Below are positions 49,040-58,586 of a stretch of DNA of 64,000 bases, piece by piece. The translations under genes were made by a program, and so were the position numbers. This DNA is from Tubiluchus corallicola. Lineage: Eukaryota > Priapulida > Priapulimorpha > Priapulimorphida > Tubiluchidae. Under the pieces are notes generated by a model that did not search any database, was not told the DNA's origin, and worked only from the letters and a program-made list of their open reading frames with translations. The number at the start of each line of letters is the position of its first letter. Position 1 is the first letter of the stretch. The stretch is taken from NCBI GenBank assembly GCA_030141605.1, contig JAQGDQ010000379.1, forward strand, positions 124,001-188,000. The letters run 5' to 3'.

Positions 49040-49440
49040 AATTTCGTATAAGAGTATCAACTAAAATATCTGAAAGAATTAAATAAATATGGTCTAATTC
49101 TAGATCAGGGTCAAACTCAGGATCTTCTAACACACATCTTGCAGATGGCTTACGAGCTTTTTTTGTATACCGATCAATGGCATGTTCTTGCATCATCTTA
49201 GCCTACATTTTGTTAGGATTTGGGTGGTGCTGAAATCAGTGAATTTTTCCAGCTCGTTCAGTCAAAGTCAATCACAATCGAAAAAGTCTATCACAGAGTT
49301 CAGAGTTTTCGAGTTGCTGCTTGATCATAGCAATCAATAAATTACAAGCTACATGACTGTTTCCCACACTAAATTTCAAGGGCTTGATAGATTCTTTATA
49401 ATATTTCAGCAATACTTCGATGTTGTTAACTGTTCTGTAC
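49040..49440 (-). pseudogene. decayed open reading frame, possibly a transposase fragment
   Basis: One minus-strand frame reads VNNIEVLLKYYKESIKPLKF and KQQLENSELCDRLFRL, then, after three in-frame stops within about 25 codons, MMQEHAIDRYTKKARKPSAR and VLEDPEFDPDLELDH. The residue composition (amphipathic Leu/Lys segments, Asp-Pro motifs) is protein-like, and both parts share a frame. I do not recognise the family; the first part loosely recalls the helical region of hAT transposases, which would fit the hAT-type MITEs nearby, but that is a guess. Confidence 0.35.
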
Positions 49441-52430
49441 TGTTACTCGTTGTACCTCAGTTTTTCTACCCTTCCAGTAAAAGTTTATGTACCACCCTGT
49501 AAGTACTCTAATTATTGTAGATCACTTACCCTCACTCACAGGCATTTCTTCCAACAATAAGAAATACAATTAAGTAATTGCAGAAGTCTATAAGTTGCTT
49601 GACAATTCTCCGAAAACTGAAATAAATGCAACAAAAATTAAGAAATACACTCCTACAAAACCAAAAACAACTTCATTCCAATTAATGAAGACATTTTAAG
49701 TAATTAATAATTTTCTTTTCTAATTACATTTAAGTATTTGAAGCCAGTAAGCAAAATGCTGAGTAACAGAAGTTTGCATGGAAAGTTTTTCCGGACATAG
49801 TTTAACATTTCCTTTTCATTCGCCGATTTACGTTGTGCTTATATGATGTCATGTAATGGCATGGTCGAAACAGTATTGCGGGAGATTTAAAAGGAAAATA
49901 AACAAAAATCCTTTCAACACAAGTATGCTATACGCATAAAATTGCTATAAAGTAAGAGAATTTTTAAGGCAATTTTTCTGAAATCTACTTCAGGTACCTC
50001 TTTTCTTGTCCTTTAAATTCAATTAAATGCAAAAGTAACAGTACAGTGCGAATCAAAAATGTTACCATGCATATCTTATGTTTGATTGTCTTTTCAAAAT
50101 AGGCAGAATTAACAATACATTGGGTCTGCAATATATACATGTTTTTTATGATGCCTCATTTCATTGTAATTGTTTGTCTTTTATACCCAATAAATCATAT
50201 AAATCGTTGAATAAATTAAAATAAATGTTAATTATTTAACACATTCTTTTACATTAACATCCTATCGTCACAGGTCTGTAAAAACTGAATTTAAAATAAC
50301 AAATGTATTATGCAACCATACCGTAGATTAGATTTAACTGCATACACAAGCATTCAAATGCAGTGCAAAAACAAAAATTTCTCACTTAAGTCAGTAGTCG
50401 TTTACAACTTTTGCATGCTTGCAATAAGTATTTTACATCTTTAACCATAAATTAATTAAAATGCAAATGGTATATCAAAACGGGACAACTGATATTAACT
50501 GACCTCATGACACTTAGAGTACTGTAATATCACATTTATGCTGCCGAAGAAACAGTTAATGAATGACGCAACTTCACAAACATACCAAAATTTTAGAACT
50601 CAACACTGAAAATTTATGACAAGGACTAATTACATATTTGCACAGCAACCAAACGACCATTTATGTACATAGCATAAATAACACGTCTTAAAGCAGTTGC
50701 TCTAATTTGCAGTCCATTAGAAAATTTGATTATACTACAGCTGATTGTTGTTTCAAATGGTTACAGAACATGGCGCCTCATTTTCCCTCATAATCTTATC
50801 CAACTAGCTCGAAGAAGTCATTTGAAAGTAAAATATTGAGTCACCTTGGATAGACAGAAACTCATGATGTTCAGTGAAGTTTCAGATTTTTCAAAAACTT
50901 CACAGCTTCACAGACAAAATGCCAAACAAAATAGGACTGAACTGTTCTCAAACATGAAGACAGAAATTTAACAAGAAATTATCAAATTATCACATACACA
51001 TACTTAATAAACAAGATTACTAACTATTAAACAGGCCTATCTAAGGATTTTTATGTATAAAAGACAATATATAAATACATGCAGCATTGTGCATTACAAA
51101 GACCGATATCGGTTACAAGAATTTAGTAGGAGATGTGAGAAATATAAAGAACCTACTTAAAAATGATCAAAATATATACATGCAATTTTCAAACGTTAGA
51201 AATATTGATGAATTCACAAGCTTGCGAGTACAAAGATCTATGACAAAGGTTCTCTTATTCAAAATTTCTGTAAGTGAAAAACTGCAAATGCATAGTCAGG
51301 TGGGCCTTTTCTTCAAAATTGAAAAGTAGATACAAAAAGGCCCTACTGTTTAAGATTTGCTTCTTGTGTCTACGTCTCTTTGGGTAGCTTTGCAAGTAGA
51401 CCATCAGACACTTCTACGACAAATAAAAAGTAACAGGACAATTTCTCCCAACAGTAACAGGACAATTGTTCCCAATCGGCAACTGCACTAGAGAGTACAA
51501 TCGACTCCTTCTATATTCACATCAATGCAACGCAAAGAGGAATCATTTCTTTATAGCAGTTACTGCAGCTATTACTTGTCCAATTTTAGCTTGCACAGCT
51601 ATACCCTATTATATATAGCACTAAGCAATTTATTACATAATCTAGTAGAACACATTATCTGCAGACATTGCTGGTTTTTGCTGTTTTGCTTAAAGTTTCA
51701 ATGAATGTAACTGATGGACATTTGACAATGATGATCACCACCACTGAACATTTGCAGTTACTAAAAATGAATATGGCTGCACACTTTCTTGAATGAAAAG
51801 GTGACTCTCTTTAGTAGATTACTTAATATTGTTCTATTTTGCAATACAATTAGGCAATGAATTTGAGGTATAGTACTTCTACTTCGCCTACACTTATGAA
51901 GTGTATTAGGAGTATACTCAATTTTTTGAAAAGCATAGGATATACAATATTATTGTGAGATGGAATAATTATACTACATCTTTATGCACATGCAGCTGTG
52001 GCAAAATATAAAGTATGCAACATTCAACCAGTTCTAATCAGAGTTAAGTTTCCAGTACAGGGTGTCCACAAAGCCTTTTATTTTTTATGTTGCCTAAAAA
52101 ATTAAGGTATTATGCTGTTATTCATGCTATGTATTGTATATACGTATATGTAAATACAAAAAAGGGGTACAAATATTCTGTAATGGGGTTTGTTTCCAGC
52201 TCCAGCAATGTCGCTTAATGCATTTTCATTTTTTTTTCAGAATAAAAATTAATTAATACTTTTAGTCATTAGTACATTTAGTAGTACTAGTGGTGATTTA
52301 GAAATACTTGTTGAACTTACATGTGTTCAATTTTTATATAAAAATGCACTTGTTTGGTCTATTATGCACTACACTTTTTAGAAAGAGAATTTAAATGCTT
52401 TCCATTTTATCGTAGAAATGCAAGCGCATG
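49441..52430. other. noncoding, no recognised feature
   Basis: AT-rich sequence; an 80-codon open frame at 51,087-51,329 has no recognisable domain. A transposon-end-like motif (tacagggtgtccacaaag) lies near 52,057. Confidence 0.5.
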
Positions 52431-52439
52431 CTTTCAGAT

Positions 52440-53030
52440 TCTATGTAATTTAGTTTGGAGCCCCAGGGCCCAGGAAAATTGTTTCAAGAGGAATCCAGTG
52501 ACATTCTGAATCTTGAGAAAGTGAGGAACTATAGGAATTTATGTTGGTTGGCCTCTGGTTTTTGCTTTGGTGTGCATCTGGAACATTAGCTGTTTATTGA
52601 TGTCACCGCTTCCCTTCACTATTCTAAAAGCTTGGACGGCGTCGCCTCTTCCCTTCACTATTCTAAAAGCTTGGACGGCGTCGTCTTTTCCCTTCGCTAT
52701 TCTAAAGGGTTGAACAACGTCGTCGCCTCTTCCCTTCACTATTCTAAAAGCTTGGACGGCGTCGTCTTTTCCCTTCGCTATTCTAAAGGGTTGAACAACG
52801 TCGTCGCCTCTTCCCTTCACTATTCTAAAAGGGTGAATGAGATCTTATTGATTTCATCTGTATCTGAGTCTGTACTCAAAATAAATATATAATCTTTCAT
52901 AATATGATCTTTCTGCTAACCCTGGCATACTTCTTGTTGCTTTCTTCACTGTATACTTTCTAATTTTCATATCAATTCTTGTCAGTTGGATTCAAGATGA
53001 CACCAAATAGTTGAATCATAGCTTGATACA
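52440..53030 (-). pseudogene. decayed non-LTR reverse transcriptase C-terminus
   Basis: Read on the minus strand with stops and shifts ignored, this follows the C-terminal region of CR1/jockey-type reverse transcriptases. YDSTIWCHLES corresponds to the LEYAS-x-W segment. VKKATRSMPGLAERSYYERL corresponds to VQRRATK-x-x-PGL-x-x-x-SYEERL. DLIHPFRIVKG corresponds to RGDLI-x-x-F-K-I-x-x-G, and KTRGQ to TRGH. In-frame stops show it is dead. Its RGD...FRIVKG region has been amplified into a minisatellite (52,608-52,830). Confidence 0.6.
52608..52830 (-). repeat. 39/42 bp minisatellite built from an RT coding motif
   Basis: Units start at cccttcact/cccttcgct at 52,612, 52,651, 52,690, 52,732, 52,771 and 52,813, so spacing is 39, 39, 42, 39, 42 bp, with an 81 bp two-unit pattern. 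On the minus strand each unit translates as a version of KGRGDDVVQPFRIA or KGKDDAVQAFRIV, which is the RGDLI-x-x-F-K-I-x-x-G motif of the surrounding RT remnant. Both strands are open across the array. Confidence 0.85.
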
Positions 53031-54744
53031 CATGGTTAACATTTTAGTGTCTATGTGCTTGATTTTATGGTAAAAAATATTGTCAATAGGCTTGAAAGGG
53101 ATAAGAATAATTCCTGTTTGACATTTCATAGCAAAATCAATCTCCAGAAAAGTACTTATGTTGCTTTTCCAATGTCAGCCATACTGCCGGACTGTCTAAT
53201 TTCTTCTTTCAGTCACAAGTTTACCAAGCTATATACAAGTTTTTTTTTGGTTATCTAAAATTTCGTCAAAACATTGTTTTAGCAATGCCTACAAAGCTGA
53301 CTGCTGCATATCGCACCAATGCATGCAAAGGGGATGGCTACAGATTTGGCAGATGATTCAGGTCACAAGCATTGAGTGCAAAATTTTCACAACTTGTACC
53401 CTAACATGCAACTGTGTTAATCTCACTCATTCTACGTTCTCGTTGATAACTAATTTGGCTTCAACAGCTGATTTGCCCTCACCATGTTTGCTTTTACTTT
53501 CATTGTGTGTAGCGAGGGCTGCTACAATGCACAACATATAACAAAAATTTAGAATGGCAACTTCACTAAAAGGATTTCATCCGCTGTGTAAGCAGCAGCA
53601 CTGATTCATCACGCCTGTGAAAGGAACAGTGATGACTCTGACACAGTCTTATCCACAAAAATCTAGGATAGTACTACTTTAGTGTTTTGCATTATATGCA
53701 GATTTTCTTGGATTCAAAGTCACATCACTGTGAACTCCTTTTCACTTTCATGAGAAAATTTTCTATCGTGACAAACCGGTGCTTTGTGTTGATTAAAGCA
53801 TCTGCGCGAACTCTTAATGGATAGACTTTGATGTGCAGATTTTCGGTCGCACAACAAAGTCAGATTATCGAATGTTATTAGCAAGGCCAATAAAAGTTGT
53901 GACACTAAATTTAAATGTTCTCTGTCTTAGATTTAGACATACATACATGTGACGCAACAAAAAGTAACTACTAGTAGAACAAGTCACATCTTTATACCCT
54001 AAAAACTCATCTTTTTCTCTAAAACTCTCCCCGAACACTGCTAAGAATTTAAATATTTAAAATTCTGGGGGGAGTTAGTGCATTTATAAAATCAATAATA
54101 TACTGAAATTAAATACATACAATAGAACACAGGTTAAAGTACAGCGATTATTTCATCCATAACTTGCTAAAAAGTCTTTGAAAAACCAGTAAAATGAAGA
54201 AGATGCATATGCTGGAGCCTTACCTATTTTCCAATAGTCTCACTTTTTGAAGAATGAATGTTATTCCTTTGAACAACACCTCAGTCTGAGATAATTAACT
54301 GGATCTCATTAGTCAATTTAACACTGCAGACCTAAGTAAAGTAATTTGATGTTTCCATACTTGATGAATTATTACAGATAGCACAATTACGTTAGCTGGA
54401 AACCTGCGCAGTAGTTTCGTAGCTTCCACACGGTATTCAATAACACAACATTTTATAATGCAAATTATCAACTTCCAACACTAAGTTCGCATTCTTCGCG
54501 AGTTAGCTATCCAACCAACCATAACCGATAAACCCATATTATCTGTGGCGGCACCTATACACTGCATTGCTCATTTACGCACAACGCTCATAGATAAAGG
54601 AGTAAACGACCGTCCCAGGGCTGGTACTTGGGGCACTAATTACTTATTACTAGGATGCGAGACAATTCAATACAAACATTTGTGCACAAGATATTTCGCC
54701 ACAAAACATTTGTACACTTGAGTATGCGTGCGTTGTTTGTTCAC
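53031..54744. other. noncoding, mostly featureless
   Basis: AT-rich sequence. The left few hundred bases may be more of the RT remnant to the left (for example a minus-strand reading NIFYHKIKHIDTK near 53,060-53,100), but I cannot place it securely. Confidence 0.4.
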
Positions 54745-55104
54745 CACAGTATGTTATTCTTAAAAATGCTTTAGAAAAAACTCAATGGAGGTGTATTCGT
54801 TTATCAATCTAACTCTGTTTCTTCTCTTGAACAACATCGCGATACTATAGATCTTATTAACTGTTATAAAGTCATTAGTGATAGTTCTGTTTTGCACAGT
54901 CACAATTTTTTCTAGACTGCTATGTGATTTAGATAGACACAATTCTAAATTATTTCTACAATACTCACACACTAATATCAGAGCTCATATCTTCTCTTCT
55001 CATGTTGTGGACCCTTGGAATTCACTTCAGTAGTGAATCAGTTGATGCATCAAATCTGTCACAGTTTCGCAAATTGTTGAGGAGAGACCGTCAATAACCA
55101 TGTT
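54745..55104 (+). pseudogene. decayed non-LTR reverse transcriptase C-terminus
   Basis: A plus-strand reading gives ALEKTQWRCIRLS, then SLEQHRDTIDLINCYKVISD, LHSHNFFSRLLCDLDRH, and IFSSHVVDPWNSL, then after a +1 shift SSESVDASNLSQFRKLLRRD ending RQ-stop. These are the LEKVQRR, SLEERR-x-x-DLI-x-x-YK, FF-x-x-RVV-x-x-WNSL and VDAS-x-N-x-FK segments at the C-terminus of CR1/jockey-like reverse transcriptases. A premature stop and a frameshift near 55,025 make it non-functional. It lies directly beside the poly-T end of the next element. Confidence 0.75.
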
Positions 55105-55426
55105 ATGGTTATATTTATTTTTTTTATTTATTTTTTTTTATTTTTTTTTTTTTATTTTGTCAGATTTCACAGGCGTCGGATCTGTTCACCTGTGTGATTT
55201 TTGACTCGAGTCAAACTTGCCAAATTCCAAATTCTTCCGTAAAGATACGGAATCCGTCAATTCCGTGGGAACTGGATTTCTCCAGACCCAACAAAACTCG
55301 CCTTTTCGATACCGTAAAGGTACGGTATCCACCGGCTACTCATAGAGTAGTCGGATTTCCCCTAGGTATAAACCTTTCACACATTTGGATGTAAGAACTC
55401 GAGTGACATCCTGCGCAGGAGATGAC

Positions 55427-57715
55427 CTAGGTCTCCCTCCTTTGCCTTCCCAGGAACTTTCTAAACACCATACATGAGCCTCTAATCACCGAGCGGACTA
55501 GTTTGGCTCTGACGTTCAGAAGACCGAGTGTCTTCAGGAGAACGTCGTTCTCTCCTCCTGCCCATTCCCCACGAAAGCCCACACAGATGCCGTGCGACGA
55601 GGCAGTGGCAGAGCCGCACCGCTGTTTGACGGCATCGAGGATCGGTTCGTACTTCAGGGCCTTGTCCCTGCACCTGGCCCTAAGCGAGTAGATGTTTCCT
55701 GCTGCCGAGATGGTCGGATCGATAACGTACGTATGACCACCTTTGGTCGCCAGGATGTCTGGGTGGTACCTTGTTCTGTTGATCTCGAACCAAGGTTCCC
55801 TGACGACCGTAAAGCCCTGCCCCTTCAAGGCTTCGGCGAGCACCTCGCACAGTGCATTGTGCCTTCGTGATATGGCATTGTTTACTGTTATGCACTGTTG
55901 AAGTACGTGAACCTGACTCTCTGCATGTCTCCCGCACCTGCGACATCTCCTGATTGCATTGGGTTGTCCTCTCGTGGTGTTAACTCTAACTGGTAGAGAG
56001 TTGGTGATCATCTTGAGAACCAAGATATAATCACCCCCGCTCAGGAGTGTGCTGCTACGTAGGTAATGGGTACTCAGTGGGTCAGCAGACACGGCTGCAA
56101 AACCCTTCCCATGCACTTTACCGTTGAATGCCGATAGATGTTTGCGATCGTTATCCCTTTTTGCACGATTTATGTCTTTTGCGTTACTGTAGGCTTCGAG
56201 GCTCGCCACCCTCTTAGCCCACGCAAGCTCCCTATTCCACACTGGAGCAGATGCACTCATGTTCACCAGCGGATCTGGTGAGGCCTGCAATCGGCTGAGC
56301 ATCTTGACTTTCATCAAAGGAACATCCTTTTCAAGACAAGAAAATCCCAGCCCTCCCTTCTTCATTGGCATGTAGAAGAATGCATTCGGGACATCCGTCG
56401 CCATATGAAGTATACGTTTTAGGCTTGATCTTATAAGCCTGTCTGCTCCCTTGAGGCCATTCATATGAACCTCACATATACGGAAGTGGTATGTCAGACG
56501 CGGAATCACATATTGTCTGATCATATCCACCTTTTGTTGAGGTTTGAGTGGTGCCCCTTCCACTCTTATAAGCCATGCTTTAAGGGACTTGGTGTCCATG
56601 GTGGGTCGTCCCTTAGCAGTCATAGGAATTCCCAGGTATTTGTATGCGTCACTGACTCCCAGCATTGGAATAGGAGTCTGGCTGATCTCCCATGTGGGTT
56701 CTATTAGCACTTTCATAGCCTTTCGTCGGTATGCCTTGACTAGTCTCATGGCTTTGCATTTGTTGGCGTTTAAAGCCATGCCTCGTTTCGTGAAGAAGCC
56801 ATTGGCTGTCTCCAGCAAAACTCCCATGCCATGTTTTGAGCCTGACATTAGGACTAGGTCGTCGGCAAAACCAACTATAGCCACTTGGTGCTCGTCGATC
56901 CCATAGCCAAATCGAGAACCGACTTTCGAGATCAGTTCGTCGATTACCAGGTTGAAAAGCAGGGGTGATAGCGGGCATCCCTGCTTAACACCTGACGTGA
57001 TGCTAATACGGCGGGTATTTGCTTCCGGTATCGATATCCGTGTAGCAGCACCCGTATACATATCCCCAATGATTTGCTGAACCTGCTCTGGAAGGCCGAA
57101 CCTTCGCATTGCCCTCACGATCGAGGTGTGAGGAACCGTGTCGAACGCCTTTGCTAAGTCGAGGAATGCGATGTTTAATTCCCTATGACTTGCTCGGCCA
57201 TGCCGAATCACGGTGTTTAGGAGAGTCAGGTTTTCGGAACAGCCGTCTCTTGGTTGGAAGGCTCTCTGGAGTGGGTTGAGCTTGACCGTTGCCTGGATTC
57301 TGGTGGTTAGAATCTTGGCATACCACCTGAGCAATAAGGATCCGATTGTGATAGGCCGCCAGTTACTGACGTCCTGCAAGCCCTCAGCAGACTTGGGGAG
57401 GAGGGTGGTACGGCATTCCTTCAGGCTGTTTGGGACCTTCTTTAGGAATTGCCATACCTTGAAGACAAGGGTTATCGCACCCTTGTTTGTGGTTTGGTGT
57501 TGTGTTGTGGTTTTGGTTTTGTTGGTGTGTTGGTGTGTGTGTTGTGGGGTGGTTTGTTTGGTGTGGGGTTGGTTTTGTGTGGGTTGTTTTGGGTGGTTTG
57601 GGTTTGTTGGGTTTGGTGGTGGTTCCCTGCTTAACACCTGACGTGATGCTAATACGGCGGGTATTTGCTTCCGGTATCGATATCCGTGTAGCAGCACCCG
57701 TATACATATCCCCAA
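55427..57715 (-). CDS. RT plus restriction-like endonuclease, main ORF (762 codons)
   Basis: In frame from copy A of the duplication to the stop. RT motifs in order: NWRPITIGSLLLRWYAKIL (motif 1), AFLDLAKAFDTVPH (motif A), SGVKQGCPLSPLLFNLVIDE (motif B), VGFADDLVLMSGS (catalytic FADD, near 56,862), then KYLGI (motif D/E region). C-terminal: a CCHC finger, CRRCGRHAESQVHVLQQC (near 55,890-55,950), and the endonuclease core RYHPDILATKGGHTYVIDPT with PD...D and a later KY (near 55,650-55,770). The role is target-primed reverse transcription. The first about 80 codons are spurious: out-of-frame copy B and the A/C-only spacer (Pro/Thr/Asn/Gln/His-rich). Confidence 0.88.
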   Translation of the reverse strand: MGICIRVLLHGYRYRKQIPAVLASRQVLSREPPPNPTNPNHPKQPTQNQPHTKQTTPQHTHQHTNKTKTTTQHQTTNKGAITLVFKVWQFLKKVPNSLKECRTTLLPKSAEGLQDVSNWRPITIGSLLLRWYAKILTTRIQATVKLNPLQRAFQPRDGCSENLTLLNTVIRHGRASHRELNIAFLDLAKAFDTVPHTSIVRAMRRFGLPEQVQQIIGDMYTGAATRISIPEANTRRISITSGVKQGCPLSPLLFNLVIDELISKVGSRFGYGIDEHQVAIVGFADDLVLMSGSKHGMGVLLETANGFFTKRGMALNANKCKAMRLVKAYRRKAMKVLIEPTWEISQTPIPMLGVSDAYKYLGIPMTAKGRPTMDTKSLKAWLIRVEGAPLKPQQKVDMIRQYVIPRLTYHFRICEVHMNGLKGADRLIRSSLKRILHMATDVPNAFFYMPMKKGGLGFSCLEKDVPLMKVKMLSRLQASPDPLVNMSASAPVWNRELAWAKRVASLEAYSNAKDINRAKRDNDRKHLSAFNGKVHGKGFAAVSADPLSTHYLRSSTLLSGGDYILVLKMITNSLPVRVNTTRGQPNAIRRCRRCGRHAESQVHVLQQCITVNNAISRRHNALCEVLAEALKGQGFTVVREPWFEINRTRYHPDILATKGGHTYVIDPTISAAGNIYSLRARCRDKALKYEPILDAVKQRCGSATASSHGICVGFRGEWAGGENDVLLKTLGLLNVRAKLVRSVIRGSCMVFRKFLGRQRRET
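56978..57485 (-). repeat. 508 bp direct duplication, copy A
   Basis: Matches 57,624-58,131 at an offset of 646 bp. The only difference I found is at 57,200 (tcggccatg here, tcgggcatg in copy B; Gly versus Ala in the protein). Copy A is joined in frame to the rest of the RT. Confidence 0.95.
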
Positions 57716-58586
57716 TGATTTGCTGAACCTGCTCTGGAAGGCCGAACCTTCGCATTGCCCTCACGATCGAGGTGTGAGGAACCGTGTCGAACGCCTTTGC
57801 TAAGTCGAGGAATGCGATGTTTAATTCCCTATGACTTGCTCGGGCATGCCGAATCACGGTGTTTAGGAGAGTCAGGTTTTCGGAACAGCCGTCTCTTGGT
57901 TGGAAGGCTCTCTGGAGTGGGTTGAGCTTGACCGTTGCCTGGATTCTGGTGGTTAGAATCTTGGCATACCACCTGAGCAATAAGGATCCGATTGTGATAG
58001 GCCGCCAGTTACTGACGTCCTGCAAGCCCTCAGCAGACTTGGGGAGGAGGGTGGTACGGCATTCCTTCAGGCTGTTTGGGACCTTCTTTAGGAATTGCCA
58101 TACCTTGAAGACAAGGGTTATCGCACCCTTGCTTACCCTCCGGAGGGCTTGCATCGTGACCCCCCTATCCGGACCAGGAGACGAATTGGACTTCATGGCT
58201 TTGAATGTTTTTGCCACTTCCTCTTGTGCTATGGGAGCACAGAGGCTGTCTGGATCTTCACACGGTTTGAAGTCCTCGATGGGTTCGTCGTCCGGTAGGG
58301 AAGGTTTCTCGAATCTCTGGATGTACGTTTGCTCTATGCAGTCGATGGGAGGATACTTGACTTCCAGGGGTGCATCATCGAGTATGACGTTCGCAAGCTT
58401 GCGTCTATCTCTTTGATACAGTCTCTGGTACGTCTTATACCTTTCCCTCCTGCGTTTTTGGCGGTTAGCGGGTCGATCGGGAGCTCTCCTAACAGGACGA
58501 GGTCTTAGAGTTCGCAAGCTAGTTACTTTGAACTCATGAGTCATTTTGACACATAGGTAATTTGGACACAAGACGTTTAGACACAT
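57384..58586 (-). CDS. RT N-terminal part, interrupted by duplication (400 codons)
   Basis: The real element part begins after about 20 codons that come from the flanking repeat. It reads RRERYKTYQRLYQRDRRKLA, NVILDDAPLEVKYPPIDCIE and KTFKAMKSNSSPGPDRGVTM (the typical pre-RT P-G-x-D segment), then motifs 1 to B. At the end of copy B it runs into the spacer and out of frame into copy A, ending after VC. The insertion of 646 bp (508 + 138) is not a multiple of three, so it breaks the gene; without it the two ORFs would form one continuous frame of about 837 codons including flank-derived ones. Confidence 0.85.
   Translation of the reverse strand: MCLNVLCPNYLCVKMTHEFKVTSLRTLRPRPVRRAPDRPANRQKRRRERYKTYQRLYQRDRRKLANVILDDAPLEVKYPPIDCIEQTYIQRFEKPSLPDDEPIEDFKPCEDPDSLCAPIAQEEVAKTFKAMKSNSSPGPDRGVTMQALRRVSKGAITLVFKVWQFLKKVPNSLKECRTTLLPKSAEGLQDVSNWRPITIGSLLLRWYAKILTTRIQATVKLNPLQRAFQPRDGCSENLTLLNTVIRHARASHRELNIAFLDLAKAFDTVPHTSIVRAMRRFGLPEQVQQIIGDMYTGAATRISIPEANTRRISITSGVKQGTTTKPNKPKPPKTTHTKPTPHQTNHPTTHTPTHQQNQNHNTTPNHKQGCDNPCLQGMAIPKEGPKQPEGMPYHPPPQVC
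57486..57623. repeat. 138 bp spacer containing only G and T
   Basis: Every base from 57,486 to 57,623 on the plus strand is G or T (only A or C on the element's coding strand). It is not a simple tandem repeat but an irregular mixture of words such as tggttttggttttgttgg. It lies exactly between the two copies of the duplication with no extra bases. Confidence 0.95.
57624..58131 (-). repeat. 508 bp direct duplication, copy B
   Basis: Second copy, joined in frame to the N-terminal RT part. It starts at tccctgcttaacacc and ends at gttatcgcacccttg, the same points as copy A. Confidence 0.95.

Larger units (their letters stand above)
55109..58540 (-). mobile_element. 5'-truncated non-LTR retrotransposon with restriction-like endonuclease
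   Basis: Minus-strand element of about 3.4 kb (2.8 kb without the internal duplication). Its 3' end is an A-rich tail (poly-T on the plus strand, about 55,109-55,158), preceded by a UTR of about 270 bp. The ORF encodes RT and a C-terminal RLE domain as in R2/R4/NeSL elements. The 5' end lies near 58,520-58,545, where the sequence changes abruptly to a 'tgtcc'-type repeat; the N-terminal zinc fingers and Myb domain expected in this class are missing, so it is 5' truncated. It is GC-richer than its surroundings and nearly free of stops, which suggests a recent insertion. No target duplication was found and the flanks are not 28S rDNA. Confidence 0.88.

Noticed and set aside
53040-53120. Minus-strand reading NIFYHKIKHIDTK resembling a Copia RNase H end
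   Set aside because: Very short, followed immediately by unrelated sequence and stops, and adjacent to a CR1-like RT; I could not extend the similarity.
57213-58416. Plus-strand open frames of 142 and 185 codons starting with identical sequence
   Set aside because: Shadows of the reverse transcriptase on the other strand; their identity reflects the 508 bp duplication.
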